NCBI GenBank assembly: GCA_963969595.1
Contig: OZ018409.1
Span: 14,416,975-14,480,974 of the forward strand
Direction of reading: 5' to 3'
DNA: 64,000 nucleotides
Origin: Neckera pumila
Taxonomy: Eukaryota > Streptophyta > Bryopsida > Hypnales > Neckeraceae
The notes beneath the pieces are model-generated. The model made no database searches. It had not been told where the DNA came from and was given only the letters and a program-made list of their open reading frames with translations. Shown in pieces: positions 37,844 through 51,733 of the stretch. Both the position numbers and the translations under genes were made by a program. Positions within the stretch are counted from its first letter, which is position 1. The number at the start of each line of letters is the position of its first letter.

Positions 37844-39043
37844 GTATGTAGTGTACATTTTAAAATACAAATATGTACCGCTATTTAAAAATCAATGCAA
37901 TAAAGTTCAAATTGACCTCTTTTTGTGAACCGATAAGACCTTTATAGAAATATTCTAGAAATTTCTTGATTTTTTTAGACTTTGTTGTATACTTTTCATA
38001 AATGTATTGAATAGACTAAAAATAGTGCAATTGAACATGTACTATTATTTTGCTAGGGTTGAACCATCAAAAGAAGGTTGAAATCATTCCCATTAGGAGG
38101 GAATTGAACCTACCAAGGGGCTTTGAGTTTTAGTAAGTCTAATTGAAGTGAGTATGAGGTCATTCACATCCTCATTACAACCACCACGTAAGACCACTAA
38201 AAATTGATAGTGGCCACGTGGCATGTGGAAATTTGTGGGAGACATGTACTAGCCATCACTTATGACATTAAGTCAAGTATGCTCTTGTTTATTCCACAAG
38301 TCTTTGATGGCAAAGACAAACTTTTGCTCCAAATTGGGTTAGGAAGTTCAACTTTCATTCCTTGCATTTTACCTTCAAGTTCATAGATAGATGGATCCTC
38401 TATGCCCTTGATTTTTACCACAAGTATAAGTCCTAGACTTTAAACTATTAAAATTTGAATTAAAAATAATCATTGACATGAGCTTAGATGGGAGGTTGGT
38501 TGTGGAACTAAAGCTTTGAATATAAGGGCAATTATAACAAATATTAGAAATAGGTTACTTTATCTGGAATTTCTTTTTTCAAAAAGACTACGGATGAAAC
38601 TTCCTCAATAAATTTTTCACTTATCTTTTCACTTATCTTTTCACTTGTTTCCATTTTTCTATTTGTAATATATATGTAGGATGAAGAAATTCTTGTAATT
38701 TTTGTTTTGGACCATTTGCAATTTTGAGGTGTTAATTTCAGCATTTTAGCCTATTTGTTGCATAGCAGGTTGCCAAAGGGGTGTTGTTGAGAATCAAGTT
38801 GGAATTAGTGTGTTTGTGAGTGAGCAAGTTACCAATTAGGAGTATCAAGTGAAGTGTGATCTCATGAGTTGTAAACCTAGGTGCTTTGTGGGGAATTCAA
38901 AGGGCATCCAAGTTGGTACTTAAGCTCCCCCAATTTGGTTTTTAGCCACCCACTGTCAAAAGTGTCTAGTGCAAGTCTAGCCCAAAACTAGTTGTTCTAT
39001 TTTGTAACTTTTTTTGTGCTTAATACAAGTTTGGAAATGAAGT
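37844..39043. other. unique loop sequence of the large palindrome
   Basis: 1,200 bp with no mirror copy present in the window. No gene is seen. It contains 38272-38394, a diverged direct repeat of 35944-36070 ('attccacaagtctttgatgg' and 'cattttaccttcaa' shared). Confidence 0.7.
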
Positions 39044-39243
39044 NNNNNNNNNNNNNNNNNNNNNNNNNNNNNNNNNNNNNNNNNNNNNNNNNNNNNNNNN
39101 NNNNNNNNNNNNNNNNNNNNNNNNNNNNNNNNNNNNNNNNNNNNNNNNNNNNNNNNNNNNNNNNNNNNNNNNNNNNNNNNNNNNNNNNNNNNNNNNNNNN
39201 NNNNNNNNNNNNNNNNNNNNNNNNNNNNNNNNNNNNNNNNNNN
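39044..39243. other. assembly gap (200 N)
   Basis: Exactly 200 N. The round size suggests a scaffolding placeholder, not a measured length. The right palindrome arm starts on the first base after it. ORFs drawn across it are meaningless. Confidence 0.99.
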
Positions 39244-39735
39244 CACAAGTGAAGGGCAAATATTTTCTACACCCTTTGAAAGTTGAAGCTCCAACTTACC
39301 AAAAAAACTTGATTGGATCTCCTTAGTCATGGAGCTCATATTTCCTTGGTAGCTAATTTGGCCAATGGAATGCACAACAAAGAGAACTTGAGAACCACTT
39401 GATGAAGGAGCTCACATTTTTTTTTTTGAAGGTTCGCATGTAGAATTAGCTAGAAGCAAAATATTTAACCAAAATTTAAATGGATGATGAAAAATAGGAT
39501 CAAGCAACTAAAGAACATATCAAGAAGAATTTATAAAAAAAGAAGCATCAAACCCTAGTTGCAAATAAACTATTACTGCTTTGTGAATTTCTAGCTATTT
39601 TTGTTTAATATTGTAATGTAGCAAGCCAAAAGGCCCATGCAACTTGAAACATTTACTATCGTAAAAGCAATCTATATTTCAATACTCTAGGATTTATATT
39701 TTATAAATTCTTTTGTAGTGGTTTGAGAAGAAGTA

Positions 39736-40666
39736 TTAACCCCTAAAAGCCCATTGTCCCTTGGGGGACAAATGGGATTTTGGGCAGGTACCTACGGGTT
39801 GGATTTTTGTTGTGATTTCCCAAAAAAAATTTAAAGATAGAAAAACTTCTAAGCTTCATGGGAATATAAGGTTTTTTTTCAATTGGTGCCTGGGAAAAAA
39901 GCTCATGCCCAATTAAGCTCAAAACAACGTTTGGAGGGCAGCAAAATTAATTTTCTAAATTTTTTTCTAATTTTTTTTTAATCTTTTTTCTTATATAGTA
40001 TATTTTTGCCTATCTGGAAAGCTTTGGTTCATTTCATTTGGATTTGTTATGAGAAAATTATGGACAATCTTGTTTTTGGGCACTTAGAGCATCTTCTTGA
40101 AAAAAATAACTTGTAGGATTCATTTCTAAATGCAATTTTAACAATTTTTCAAAATGAAAAGTATTGCGTCTTTTAGATTTTTTTCGCTAGAACAATCTCA
40201 CCACTGGAAGTAGTGCTTTTAATTTCATGTAAAAGATAAAAATAATTTAGATTTTCCGTCTATCTTGTACCTACTTCTACTTAACACTTTTTTTAATAAT
40301 GAAAATTAAGTTTTTTTGAATTTTTCTTTTTTTGCTAGGTTCTCAATTCAATTCTCCATTGTAAAGATTTAAGTTCAAAGCTTTGTAGTGCAAAAATCTA
40401 AAGTTAAAAATGTTCAAAAGTAAAAAAATCCAGTCCCACAATGTGCTGAAAAACTTGTTTTTTTCACTTTAAACGTTGATATCTTGCAATCTGTGCGGCC
40501 AAATTTTTTGAAATTTTCCATACATTTTCATGCTAGTCAGGTGTAAGATCCTAAGGTTAGATAAGCAAAAGAAACAATTTTTGATTTTTTTTTGCTCTTT
40601 GCTATAAAAATGGCAGTTTTGGATGTTTCTTGGTAGAAAAAAGGCCTTGGGCCTTTAAGGGTTGAA
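39736..40666. mobile_element. mirror copy of TTAA-flanked element 5
   Basis: Exact inverted counterpart of 36421-37351. It came with the palindrome and is not an independent insertion. Confidence 0.78.
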
Positions 40667-43600
40667 ATGAATAGCAAGAATTTGAGAATAACTTTTTTTC
40701 TATCATTTTTTTGTTGTAAATATGTAAGTTTTTTTTCTTTTTGGCATGTCTTTAAAGGTTCTAAATAAATTTTTATGTTAAAAAATCAATAATATAAAAA
40801 TTTCAAAAAATAGATCCTAAAATTGTAAATTGGATGATAGCGCACAAATGGCCTACACATTTATACCGAACGTCAAATGTTAGGACACCAATGGGCTATG
40901 AATCATCACTTTGGAAATCAATCTTCAGAGCAAGGATTGTAATTCAAGAAAAATGAATACACCACCATTGCCTACACCTCACTAAACAATTGTAGAAAAA
41001 ACACTTTATAAAATTCCATTTATCCACCAATTTGAAGGTAAAATGCTAGGAGCTAGTAGAAGCTCAATCTTCCTAACCTAGCTTGGAAAATTAGTTTGTC
41101 TTTACCATCAAAGACTTGTGGAATGAAAAAGAGCACACTTGACCTAATGTTGAATCAAACCAATTTTTTATTTTTCCGTAGAAAGACACAATCAAGATCC
41201 ATCACCCACTAGAGACTAGTGATGACTAAAAATGCTTCCTCTAAGGCGTCTCCCCTGCTAGCTCACTGACAAAAATAGACAATGGGTGAAATTAAACCCC
41301 TTGGATGGACTTGTGGATGGAGCTCTAATTTAGATTCTTAACCTTTGAACAGCCTATATGTAGGAAACAAGATTTAATAGACATCTTGAAAAGAGCCTGC
41401 CAATGAATACAAATACATGTTCATTTTATCCTTCCACTTGGACAAGTTGTTAGTACTGCAACACCCAAGAATTATATATAGTTGTCATTGCCTAATTGTT
41501 GGACAACCTCCGCGTAAGGTTCTAAGGCTATTTGTTCCAAAAAATGATTTTGTCATTCAGTCCATTATACAAAGCTAAAAAGTTTTACCGCTAGACAAGG
41601 ATTGGGATTTGAATTTGCACTTTGTAACATTGATGAAGGCTAGGGAACAAGGTGTGGGTAGATCAAATTTAGTGTGGTCTACCTTCTTAGTTACCATTAG
41701 ATGACTTTATCAATTTCTTGGAGAATCTCTTTGTCCACAAGTTGCACCATTTGTGGGTGGATGAGGGGGGTCCCACTAATGGATTTTTCATATATATTCT
41801 AAGTCAATTGTGTTGCTTTCCATGGTTGAGATGGATGTGGCACAAAGGCAATTTAATGATTGGTTGCCTTGGGTATTGTGGATAAGTTCTTAACCCTTGG
41901 GTACACATGCCTTTTTATGTGCGTTTTCCCTTTGAAAAAAGAGCATAAGCTTATAGTTGTCTCTAATGAAGCAAATTATTTTTTTTCAAAATTTTACCAT
42001 GTAGATGGTTGAAGAGCTTGGTTATTAGTGTGTATACCAATTTTGAGTGTGCTTTTGCATAGGAATTGTGAAATTATAACAAGAGAAATCTATACATCAT
42101 GTTTTTTGTATGCTGCCCCTTCCCACAATGTTTGAGAAATTTGCATGTGAGAGTGTTTTGGGATTAGAGGTGATATGAACAACTAGAAATTGTATTAGTA
42201 CATTAAAATGCACTTTCACAAATGTTAAGTTCAAATGAAGATCTTGCAAACTCATACACGATCCACCTTGCAATTGTTAAAATGCAATTCTTTTTATTAG
42301 TAAAAATTGCAAATAACTCCAAATCAACACTTGCATGTTTAAGTTTGCAATGCCAAAAATCATGAAAACACTTCCTTCTTTGCATTGAGACCATTTTCAA
42401 AGCAAATGGATAATGGAAAAAATTTAATTTCAAAATTCAAGTAAAGTTGCCAAGTTTTATCCTACCACTGATTTGGAGCAAATGAACAAATTTATATCCC
42501 AAAATGAGACGTTGTTCATTATTTTGCGTATTATAGAAAAAAATAGAAGCTATTCATGTAGGTCCCCCCTTCCTTTTTAGACTGGTATCCCTTGTATAGA
42601 TTTAAAAATTATGTACAACAAATCATTACAATATGTTTTATAGTGTTTGTAATGCAATATGCTTCAAAGAAGTGATGCTATAGTAACTGAATATATTTTC
42701 AAATTAATAGCTCCAACATTTAAAATGTATCCTATAGTAGATCTTACAATGTTTCTAAAGTAACCACTAGTGAAGTACTTAGGAGTAAACAATGCAAGAA
42801 ATTGTAATAAACTGTTTATGCGGGATGAGATTCATACAATCTATACTCTTGCAAGTGGTTCATACAAGGAAAAAGGCATATGCCGATAGAAGCGCGTTTA
42901 GGTCAAAAGTAGAAATCGTGACCTTGTGTGGCACTTGGATGTGACCCTCATTTCCTTAGACTAAGACTCCATTCCTTACAAAAGGGCACTTATTGTTTGA
43001 AGGACATCTGTTTACTAAGGGGATGTAGGAATGGATGTAGTTTGCAGATACAAATTGAATTATAATGATTACAAGATATGGCAATCTCTTTTTGGAAGTA
43101 TTGCACCCTTGCCCTCTGTATGCATTCATATCTTGACACTTGAATGTATACCTTAGCCTAATTTCACATGCTTCACTAAATTTCATTGTGATTGACCAAA
43201 GATTTCAATATATTCGTATAATAAAATTGGTAGGTGGGACACTACCTATGAATTACATGATTTCATGTGAACAAAGGATTTTTTTGATAGGATATGAGAT
43301 GATGGGCAATCCCAAAATTATTTCATACAATCGAAACATTTTGAAATTATTCTAGTAGTATTTTAAAACTATTCTTTGAATAATTTAGTAAAGGACTATA
43401 TTGGAACTACTTGTCTTTTCTAAAACTCTAGGTAGTTGGTTTTTTTACAATTTTTGATTTAAGAAGAACTTGTCTTTGTTGTCACATGTTTTTTGATACT
43501 TTCACACCATGACCACCCCCAATACAAAACACTCTGCATACTCTTCATTTCTCTCTTCTAAAACTTGGACAATCTACATTTTGGTAAGAATGATGCAACT

Positions 43601-43964
43601 ATTCATTGATCGACCCAATTTATAACACGATCTTTTGCCTTGTCATATTTTTTTGTATAGATATAGGTTAAATTTTAATATTTTAAATACGTTGAAGGAA
43701 TACTAAAATAATCTTTTTTTACCTTTGTGTGTAATAGAAGGATTCATATTTATTCTCTAGAGATTATGTACATACAATTTGAAATGAAATAGCTTGGAAT
43801 CAGCACTTTGAGAATTTTGCATTTTTCAGAAGTTAATTATTACAACCTTGTTGCATTTTAAATTTTTAATGTATAAATATGTAAAGAATTTCATAAAATC
43901 AGGGAAAGTTTGACCACAAAGACACTAGAATGTGAGTGGTGAGAAGGGATTAATTTCACCTTCA

Positions 43965-44609
43965 TTAATCCCTAAATGCCCAAGGCACTATATTTTGGTA
44001 TCAACAAAATTCAAAGTTAAATAGAAAGTAACTCATCAAAGTACTATTTGGGATATCTTATTTTTAGTTGAATCTCCTTTAAAGCATATTTTTAGCATCA
44101 AAAGTCTAATTTTGAAAACAAATATTGGTGATTTTTTCCTTCAAGATTTTGTACAAGGATGTGCATTGCAAACCTTGATTTTCTAGTGTTAAGGCTCTTA
44201 GAGATGAGATTCAAATATAATATCTTGAAGAAAGATTCACATTGAAGATTCATTTAATCAAAATCTAAAGTACATTTTAAGAAGCTATAAATTGATTACA
44301 GTTATGCATGTTATTTTTTTTTATCCCCATATTTTTTCATGACCTCAATTTTAGATTTGACATGTATCAAGAAGATTGAAAGACTTCAACTCGCTTTCAA
44401 GCACCTTGTGATCAAATATTACAATCTTTCAATCTATATGTGATAATTGGTGTTTTTTTCCCCCTAAATGATCCATAACAAATCTAATCTATATTTTTTG
44501 CGGTTAAAGTTCCAAGAGTATCCTTAAAACTTATCAAACTTTGACTTCTTGTATAGTTTAGTGCAAACTCTAAGAAGCTCAAAAAAGGCCCTGAGCATGT
44601 AGGAGTTAA
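43965..44609. mobile_element. mirror copy of TTAA-flanked element 4
   Basis: Inverted counterpart of 32478-33122. Confidence 0.6.
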
Positions 44610-45206
44610 TGTTACATGCCCATCTTCAAGTTTTGCCATCTCCGCATGGTCATTTATTGATGATGAAGATATTTTATAATCTTAATACCTTAACATTTGA
44701 CATTTCAAGAGTATGATATTCAATATTTTAGAAATGAATTTTCCAATCTTAAATACAATTACTTTAGATTGTAGAGTTTCAAACATTTTAGAAACCCCTC
44801 AAACTTAAGGACTAAGCAACACTTATTGACAATGTAGTATTTTTGGTCATTCAATTATGAACACAATTTTTATTTTTTCTGAAAATATTTTCACATTATT
44901 AGCTCTCCAAAAATGGCATTTATAAGCTATAACTTTAGTAACCTCAAATTCCAAGGTTAGTCACCAAAGCTCCTTGCAAGCTAATGTAGATTTTCTAAAA
45001 CTTTGAAAGAACAAATCAACTTTTGGAATCTAATATTGAGGAAGATTCAATGATTGGAAAGAGTCTTAAATGCATTTTTTTTGGATGTGGCCCGAGTTCA
45101 AGCAAACGTAGTACAACATCATTTCATTTTGAATACTAGGTTATAACTTTTATAAAGTTGAAGTCCCCAAATCTTTTTTAGAAATAAAGTTTGTGTTCAC
45201 ATATGA

Positions 45207-46511
45207 AGTCCCATTGTTTTTCAAGGGACAAAATGAATTTAGGGTAGGCTCGTACGGTCTCAATTTTTTTTGAAATTTTTTGAAATTTTTGAAAATAAAA
45301 AGTACACTAGCTTTCTTGGAGTTTTTTTGTTTCAATCGATGCCCATGAGCAAAAGTTATGGCACAATAACCCCAATTTATAGTTTTGTGAATGGAACCCC
45401 TTCCCCTCCAAAATAAAAATATAAAATTTTAAGAATTTATTTCTCATAGATTGTATTTTTATCTACACGGGAAGCTTTGATTCATTTTGTTTGGATTTGT
45501 TATGTAAAGATTATAGACAATCTTGTTTTTTGGGCAATCTAAGCATCTCCGGCCTTGAAAAAGAATTTAAGAAAAAAATGCAATTTTAACAATTTAAAAA
45601 AAGAATATTGTTAGACAAATTAAGTTTGCTTGCTCAAACTGTTTCATTGTTAGGGTTAATGTGTCTCAATTCCATCCTAGAGCTATTAACTCAATTTAAT
45701 TTTTCAATCACTTTTTTATCTACTTCTACTTCATAAACTTTTAATGGGTGTGAGTTAGTGTGATTTTTTGGATTTATTTCCTTGATTCTCAACTCAATTA
45801 TTCATCATAAAAAAATAGATATTCTAAATCAATAGAGCAAAAAATTAAAATTAAAGAGATTCAAAGCCAAAGAATTTAGTCAAGCAAGGTGTAAAACAAC
45901 TTGTTTTCTCCACCTTAATTGTACGTATCTTCCAATCTACAATAGAGCCACCTATAATTGATTGAATAAGGAATTCTAACATGATCTGGAGTAGTGAAGG
46001 CAGTACAATTTTTTTCAGAGGTATATAGATAGAACTGACAAAGATTGCAAAACATTTGGTAATTTTATCGCTTGAACTGAAATTACTATGAATTTTGGGA
46101 GGCAAAAAGTGTTCTTGGCCCATGGCCAATCTCCAGACTCTTCCAAGTCCAATCATTCAATAACTTTTTTTCTAATCATTATTTTCTATTTTCTTTCTCA
46201 CAACTTGGGACATGTATCATGTATTTATTAGTTCCAATCTTGAAAAGGAAAAAAAAAACATTCTAAGCTTGGTCAAGAATACGTGCATCTACAGGTCATG
46301 AATGGGTCACTGGTTGGAAATGGGTGGCTCTACCTTACATAGTCAAACTTTCTAAAATTTCTTTCAAACATTTTTACAGTAGTCTAGTACAAGATCCTAT
46401 GGCAATTGGATGCGCAAAAAAACAATTTTTAAGGGTTTTTGCGCTTTGCAACAAAAATTGCAGTTTTGAGTGGCTTTTGATGAAAAAAGGCCTTGGGACT
46501 TTAGGAGTTAA
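45207..46511. mobile_element. mirror copy of TTAA-flanked element 3 with nested insertion
   Basis: Inverted counterpart of 30576-31880. The nested insertion lies at 45943-46332. Confidence 0.7.
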
Positions 46512-49500
46512 GGGGCTCAAAAGCTTGACAAAGCCACATTGTCAAAAGCCAGGGCAGTCTTAGAAAAAATATTTTTTTCCACTTTGCAGGCTTTATAATC
46601 AAACATGCATTGCCCACAAATACCATATTTTTTTATATGTAACCCTACAACAAGACAAGAAAAAGTTCCTATAGTTACAACTTCTAAAACATGAATAAAG
46701 TTTGATTAATGGTCCTTTTTTAAAGAGCAGACATTGAATTTTGGCAATTTTTTGAGTATTTTCCAATTTTTAACTAATGGATTCTTTAGACCTAGTTAAA
46801 AAGATATTATATGATAGGCAAATTCCTTTTCAACAGGGCCAATTTGTGTAGCTCTAGATTTTTCTTTTCTTTCTAAAAACAATTCCAAAGCTCTTCAACA
46901 TAATGGTTTACATTACAATTTTTGTTTTTTCTTATGAGAAACTTTGCAAGATGATACTTCATAGTTTGAAAAGCCAGTTGAAAAAATTTGTTATTAAAAT
47001 TCAAGCATTATGATGATACAATCAATGAGGATTGTTTACTCAAGAATTTCAGAATGATATTTCCTAATTAAAATAATATGGTTGAACAAGCCTAAAATTG
47101 AATAAGTAAAAAAAGTTTTTAGTATTGATTTAGAAAAAAGTGATTTGGGATTGTTTTTGCCAAAATACATTGAAAAATTAAGCTTTAGGAGTTAAATATT
47201 TCATTAAAATCTTCAATACAAAAAGATTAAAACATGCCTTGTCTGGAGTTTGTAATCAACTATTTATTATGTAATGCTTTAATCTTCAAACGCTTAATTT
47301 CTTGAATGTTCAAATTTATTTTTCATTACAATTTCAAAATGATTGAAATTTACAAGTCATCTTAATTCCGAGGTGTGCAAATTTAGAAATCTATTGATGT
47401 TTTAATACCAAAGAATATTGAATTATACCTAATGTACTCTTCAATTTTGAAAATTTAGAATTCAAACATCAATATATTACAACCTTGAATACACAATATT
47501 TCAAAGTGTAATCTGAAGCTTAGGATATTTTGGATATGTAACATTTCAATAGATTAGTACTTGCAACATATAAAAATTCGTGCACTGATTAATGAATTAT
47601 TTATCCCTCAAATATTGTCAAACAAAATTTAGGGCTTTGATGTTCTGTGTGCTTGGAACTTCAGGGTTTTAGAGACAAAAATTTCAACATGTTGGCACGT
47701 AGAAATAAGAAAACAAAAAAGCATGTAACAAAATCATGTGTGCAAATATAAAAATTACCAAGTAAGTAGAAAAACTACACAAGATTCCATTCAAAATATG
47801 GTCTTTTGAAAACAAAAATGACTCTTCAATAATAAGGCAGAATATCTAAAGGAACTAAGCAGGTACCAAAAGTAGACTCATGGTAATTAACATTGCCATC
47901 AACTTCTATCTCATGTTCTTTATATTGTAATTTTAGTCTTGCGATAAAGATTTGTTCTTATAGACAGTCAAATTTTTGATTGAAAATTTCAAAATGTTCT
48001 TGTCTCCATTCTCGTCTCAAAGTCCACTTTTTGGGTGACTATACGAGGTTGTTCACCAAGAAATTACAAATCCTTTTGGCTTATATTCTTTAATCTGAAT
48101 GACTCTATTATACTAGAAGACACCCTCATTGAACATGGCTCTTCATGTAGAATAATAGTATTTTTGTTGCCACTTGCCTCCTTGAGCACCCTAGATGAAT
48201 GGATATACCTAATTGAAGCACTCAATCATTGCAATAATTGGAGTTGATTGGAATGCATTATTAACTCTCTAGGTGGTAATTTCTATATTACAAACTCTTC
48301 TCATAAGAATTTTTGGATGAAGCCAAGAATCTGTAGAATCTCCTAGATGTGACCGGATCAAATACATGGTTCTCTACTAAATATGAACAAGTGGAATTGC
48401 TCAAGTAGTGGACAAAAGAAAGTAACTTTGTCCTCATATCAAGCTTTGCCTCATTGGAAGTAAACCTTTTTCTTGTATTATGTAGGAAACCTAAGATTTT
48501 GAATCCATGACTTCATCATTCAAAACACTTGACTTTGTTTTGGATCTTATTGGTTGATTTGAAAATACTCTTAGATTACATGAGTGCAGGCAGTTGGAAA
48601 TCATTTGAAGCCGATGGGATTTTCTCTAGTATTTTCAAAGACAACAATATCTCTAATCTTTTTTTGAAAACCTTTCAGTCTTCTTGTGAACGGGTAGTAG
48701 TTTCTTAAAGCTTCCAACCATCCTAAGAAATGTCCTCTTATAGTGAGTTTCTACATTACTATAGCAAGGCTCTCTACCCCTTTTACTTTCAACAATTCTT
48801 TGCAATGCAACTAGTGTCTAGAGCATTTTGTTGAATTCTTTGTGGTTGTCAAAAGGCATGTAGAATGCCAAGAGTGCAAATTGGAGGTGTGGTGGTGAAT
48901 GACTTTCTACCAAGAAACTGACTAGAATCCATCCAATTGTTGAATGCAACCTTCTAAATTAGCGAGAATTGAATTGCACTTAAGACAAAAGAAAGGTGTT
49001 TGTTGAAGTCAAAAAAAGCGTATTTTTTTGAACTACACACATTTGTATCCAAAACTTGATTCAAAATTGGCTATATTGAGAGTAGTCAGGAAGAATGAGA
49101 GTGCAATTATATAGTTCAATCCAACACATTGTTGTAACTAAACAATCTTATACTTGAAAACCAATTGAAATCACTTTGGTAAATGAATATTGCACTATCT
49201 AGAAGAGACGTAGTTATATTGAAATATGAATTGCAAAGCCAATTATAGTGTTAAAGAATGGTCTTTTCATGAGAAGTTTCTTGAAATTTGATTAATTCAT
49301 AATCTCAATACAACTCTATTTATTATCCTAATAAAAGATGTGAAGAGAAGCATGGAGATCCAATTGAATACCTGCATTTTTTGAAGGAAAGAAGGGATGC
49401 AAAGAGTCAAGACTTATCGGATAAGCACAATTGAATGAAGGAGTTTACAACTATGAGCGACTATTTGTTTGAAAACAAGAGTTTGTTTTCTTTTTCAAAG

Positions 49501-50464
49501 ATGGTGACTTTTTTCTAACCTCCTAGGATGTTACAATTCTTTCGCAGAACTAGAATTGATGGTACTCTTCTACTTGCTTTGGATTTGGCAAACTTTTGCA
49601 GCCTAGAGCCTCTCTCCGGGCCCTAGACTTTTGTACCCTCTACTCCTCTAGTGAAATTTTCCCATGGTATCATCTTGGGACAAAATGCAAGATATCAATC
49701 TGTCTCAACCACCAATTTTGAAAGGCATTCATGAAACTTGGTACTAACCAAGTTTCAACACCTTGATGTAAACAAATAATTACCCCATTCTTTTCAAGGG
49801 ATTGAAAACCGTGGTCTAAACACTTCAAAAGGCAAACGTCTCTCCAAGAGCAACGTATATAACAATGTTGAAGGTTGTTGATAGCACTGGAGTGTGATTC
49901 CAAAGTTGATCTTCAACATTGCTGCTCACAGTTGTCTAAAGTAAACACCGTTTTCAAACACATTTGTTGCTAATCGTTGCATATATTTTTGGTCAAGTAC
50001 GTTCCAAATTGAATATTGACATGTTTGCTTGGACACGATTGCTAAAGCATTTCTCAAATGAAACGTTGCATGTAGCTACAAACATTGCTTAACCCTCCAA
50101 ATTCTAGTAGTGTAATTAGAGATGCCCACATGTGGAATAACAACCGAACCGATGGGCGTCGCATTCACCTCCAGCAGGACGGGCCTTGACAGGGTCCATC
50201 TGACAAGCGCAATGGCCCTTGTTGTTCGGAGGCGATGGCCGAAGCGTGCCTTCAACTCGGATTCGAAAGGCCCGCCAATGTACAGTTCCAATGTGACATC
50301 TAGCTACCATCGATCAGTACCCCTCCTGCGCCTTGAAGTTACGCCACACACAGAATTCAACTCGCAGTCGGGTCAGTCTACGGCGCCTTGCCGTCACTGC
50401 GGCCTTTCCATTCCCACCAACGGAACTCGCAACGGAGTCGAAGCGGATCATCCATCGATCCTGG

Positions 50465-50474
50465 CTTACATAAG
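50465..50474 (+). promoter_or_regulatory. degenerate TATA position of B3 gene B promoter
   Basis: 'cttacataag' stands where the related promoter at 2057-2066 has 'ttatataaac', followed by the same 'agcaatg...aagccttggaac' block. The identical mirror at 26613-26622 would serve gene A. The start site is expected about 30 bp downstream. Confidence 0.4.
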
Positions 50475-50532
50475 TAGCAATGCCGCAAAGCCTTGGAACG
50501 ACAGAAATTCATTGATTTCCATGCCATTCGCG

Positions 50533-50878
50533 CTTCAGTCCCTCAGTCTCTGGCTCCCTGCTTCCTCTGTGCTGTGCTTCTCTGCAGACTTCCGTTTTGA
50601 GATTAATTTCAACTTCAGCTCTCGATCAAGGCAAGCGGGAGTTCTGGCCGGACAGGTGCTGATCGGTGTTGTGTTGAACTTGTCGCATGGAACTCGTTTG
50701 CCTGGTTTTGGTCGGAAAGAATCAGTTTTGCTTGCTGAGGGTGGTGGTGTGCATGCATGTGTGGGTGTGGAGTGTGGTGTACACAAGGTTGTGAATGATC
50801 GAGTTGGTTCGGTCATCACTTGTCACAGTTTCTGTGTTTCTCCCTGTTTCAGCAGCTTGGTTACTTCATTTTTATTCA
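50533..50878 (+). repeat. B3 leader repeat unit 1 (right arm)
   Basis: Direct repeat with 50879-51205. Each unit runs from 'cagtccctca' through 'ctctgcagactt' and 'gtgtacacaaggttgtgaat' to 'cagcttggttact'. Repetition of a leader segment, probably with its splice sites, could multiply 5' UTR exons. Confidence 0.75.
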
Positions 50879-51205
50879 GTCCCTCACTCCCTGCTTCCTC
50901 TGTGCTGTGCTTCTCTGCAGACTTGCGTTCTGAGATTAATTTCAACTTCAGCTCTCAAGGCAAGAGGAGTTCTGGACAGGTGCTGGTCGGTGTTGTAGTG
51001 AACTTTTCGCATGGAACTCATTTGCCTGGTTTTGGTTGGAAAGAATCGTTCGTGCTCAGAGTGGTGGATGTGCGTGCATGTGTGGGTGTGGTGTGTGGTG
51101 TACACAAGGTTGTGAATGATCGAGTTGGTTCAGTCGTCACTCATCACTGCTTCTGTGTTTCTCCCTGTTCCAGCAGCTTGGTTACTCGAGTTTTATGTTC
51201 ATTTA
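50879..51205 (+). repeat. B3 leader repeat unit 2 (right arm)
   Basis: Second copy of the unit above. The end of perfect palindrome identity (50967) falls inside it. Confidence 0.75.
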
Positions 51206-51733
51206 GACTGGAATATATTGGCAGTACTTAGTTTCAGAGCTTCAGTTGCGTTACTTAGAAATGCACAGAGCACCATTACATCTTGCACTCCCACCTCCAC
51301 CCCGGAGGTCATACTTGCCTCAGTCTTCTGGAAATTATTGTGCTGACGCTAGACAGGCCGGACTGAGTAGGAATGAGTCCTTGCCGCACTGACTGCTGCT
51401 CAAGGTCGGGTATGCCTCCGTGTTCGGGGCTAAGGTCCGGCCTTGGTTGATAGATTTTCGTGTTGATTTCTTGCATTCGCTTCGTTCGTTTATGTCTCAG
51501 CTGCTTATTAGAACATTGTCAGCGCTTGGCTTCACTTGTATACTTCGAGAGTAAACAAAACATGCGTTGATTGTACGCACAGCGACCGAGAAAGGGAACA
51601 GCTAGAACAGTAGATCATAATGCGTCGCTGATGGTTGTAAAGTTTTGGGTGTAGACTTGACCATTGAGGACGAAAATAAGGCTTGCCTGTTTACAGACGA
51701 CTTCAGTTGCGATTGCCCGCCGTGTCAACCACA

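Larger units (their letters stand above)
39244..50967. repeat. right inner arm of large palindrome (11,724 bp)
   Basis: Reverse complement of 26120-37843. It starts 'cacaagtgaagggcaaat' immediately after the N gap, so its true inner boundary is unknown. Its content mirrors the left arm: no genes, four TTAA-type insertions or nested elements, and the B3 upstream region at the outer end. Confidence 0.93.

Noticed and set aside
38977..39375. ORFs crossing the N gap.
   Set aside because: They consist mostly of undetermined residues created by the 200-N placeholder.
50122..51231. 369-codon open frame on the plus strand (297 codons in the mirror 26072-26965).
   Set aside because: It runs through the B3 promoter and the duplicated leader, its inner repeat mirrors the DNA duplication, no domain is visible, and a single-base indel truncates the left copy. 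Most likely a chance open frame in GC-rich leader DNA.
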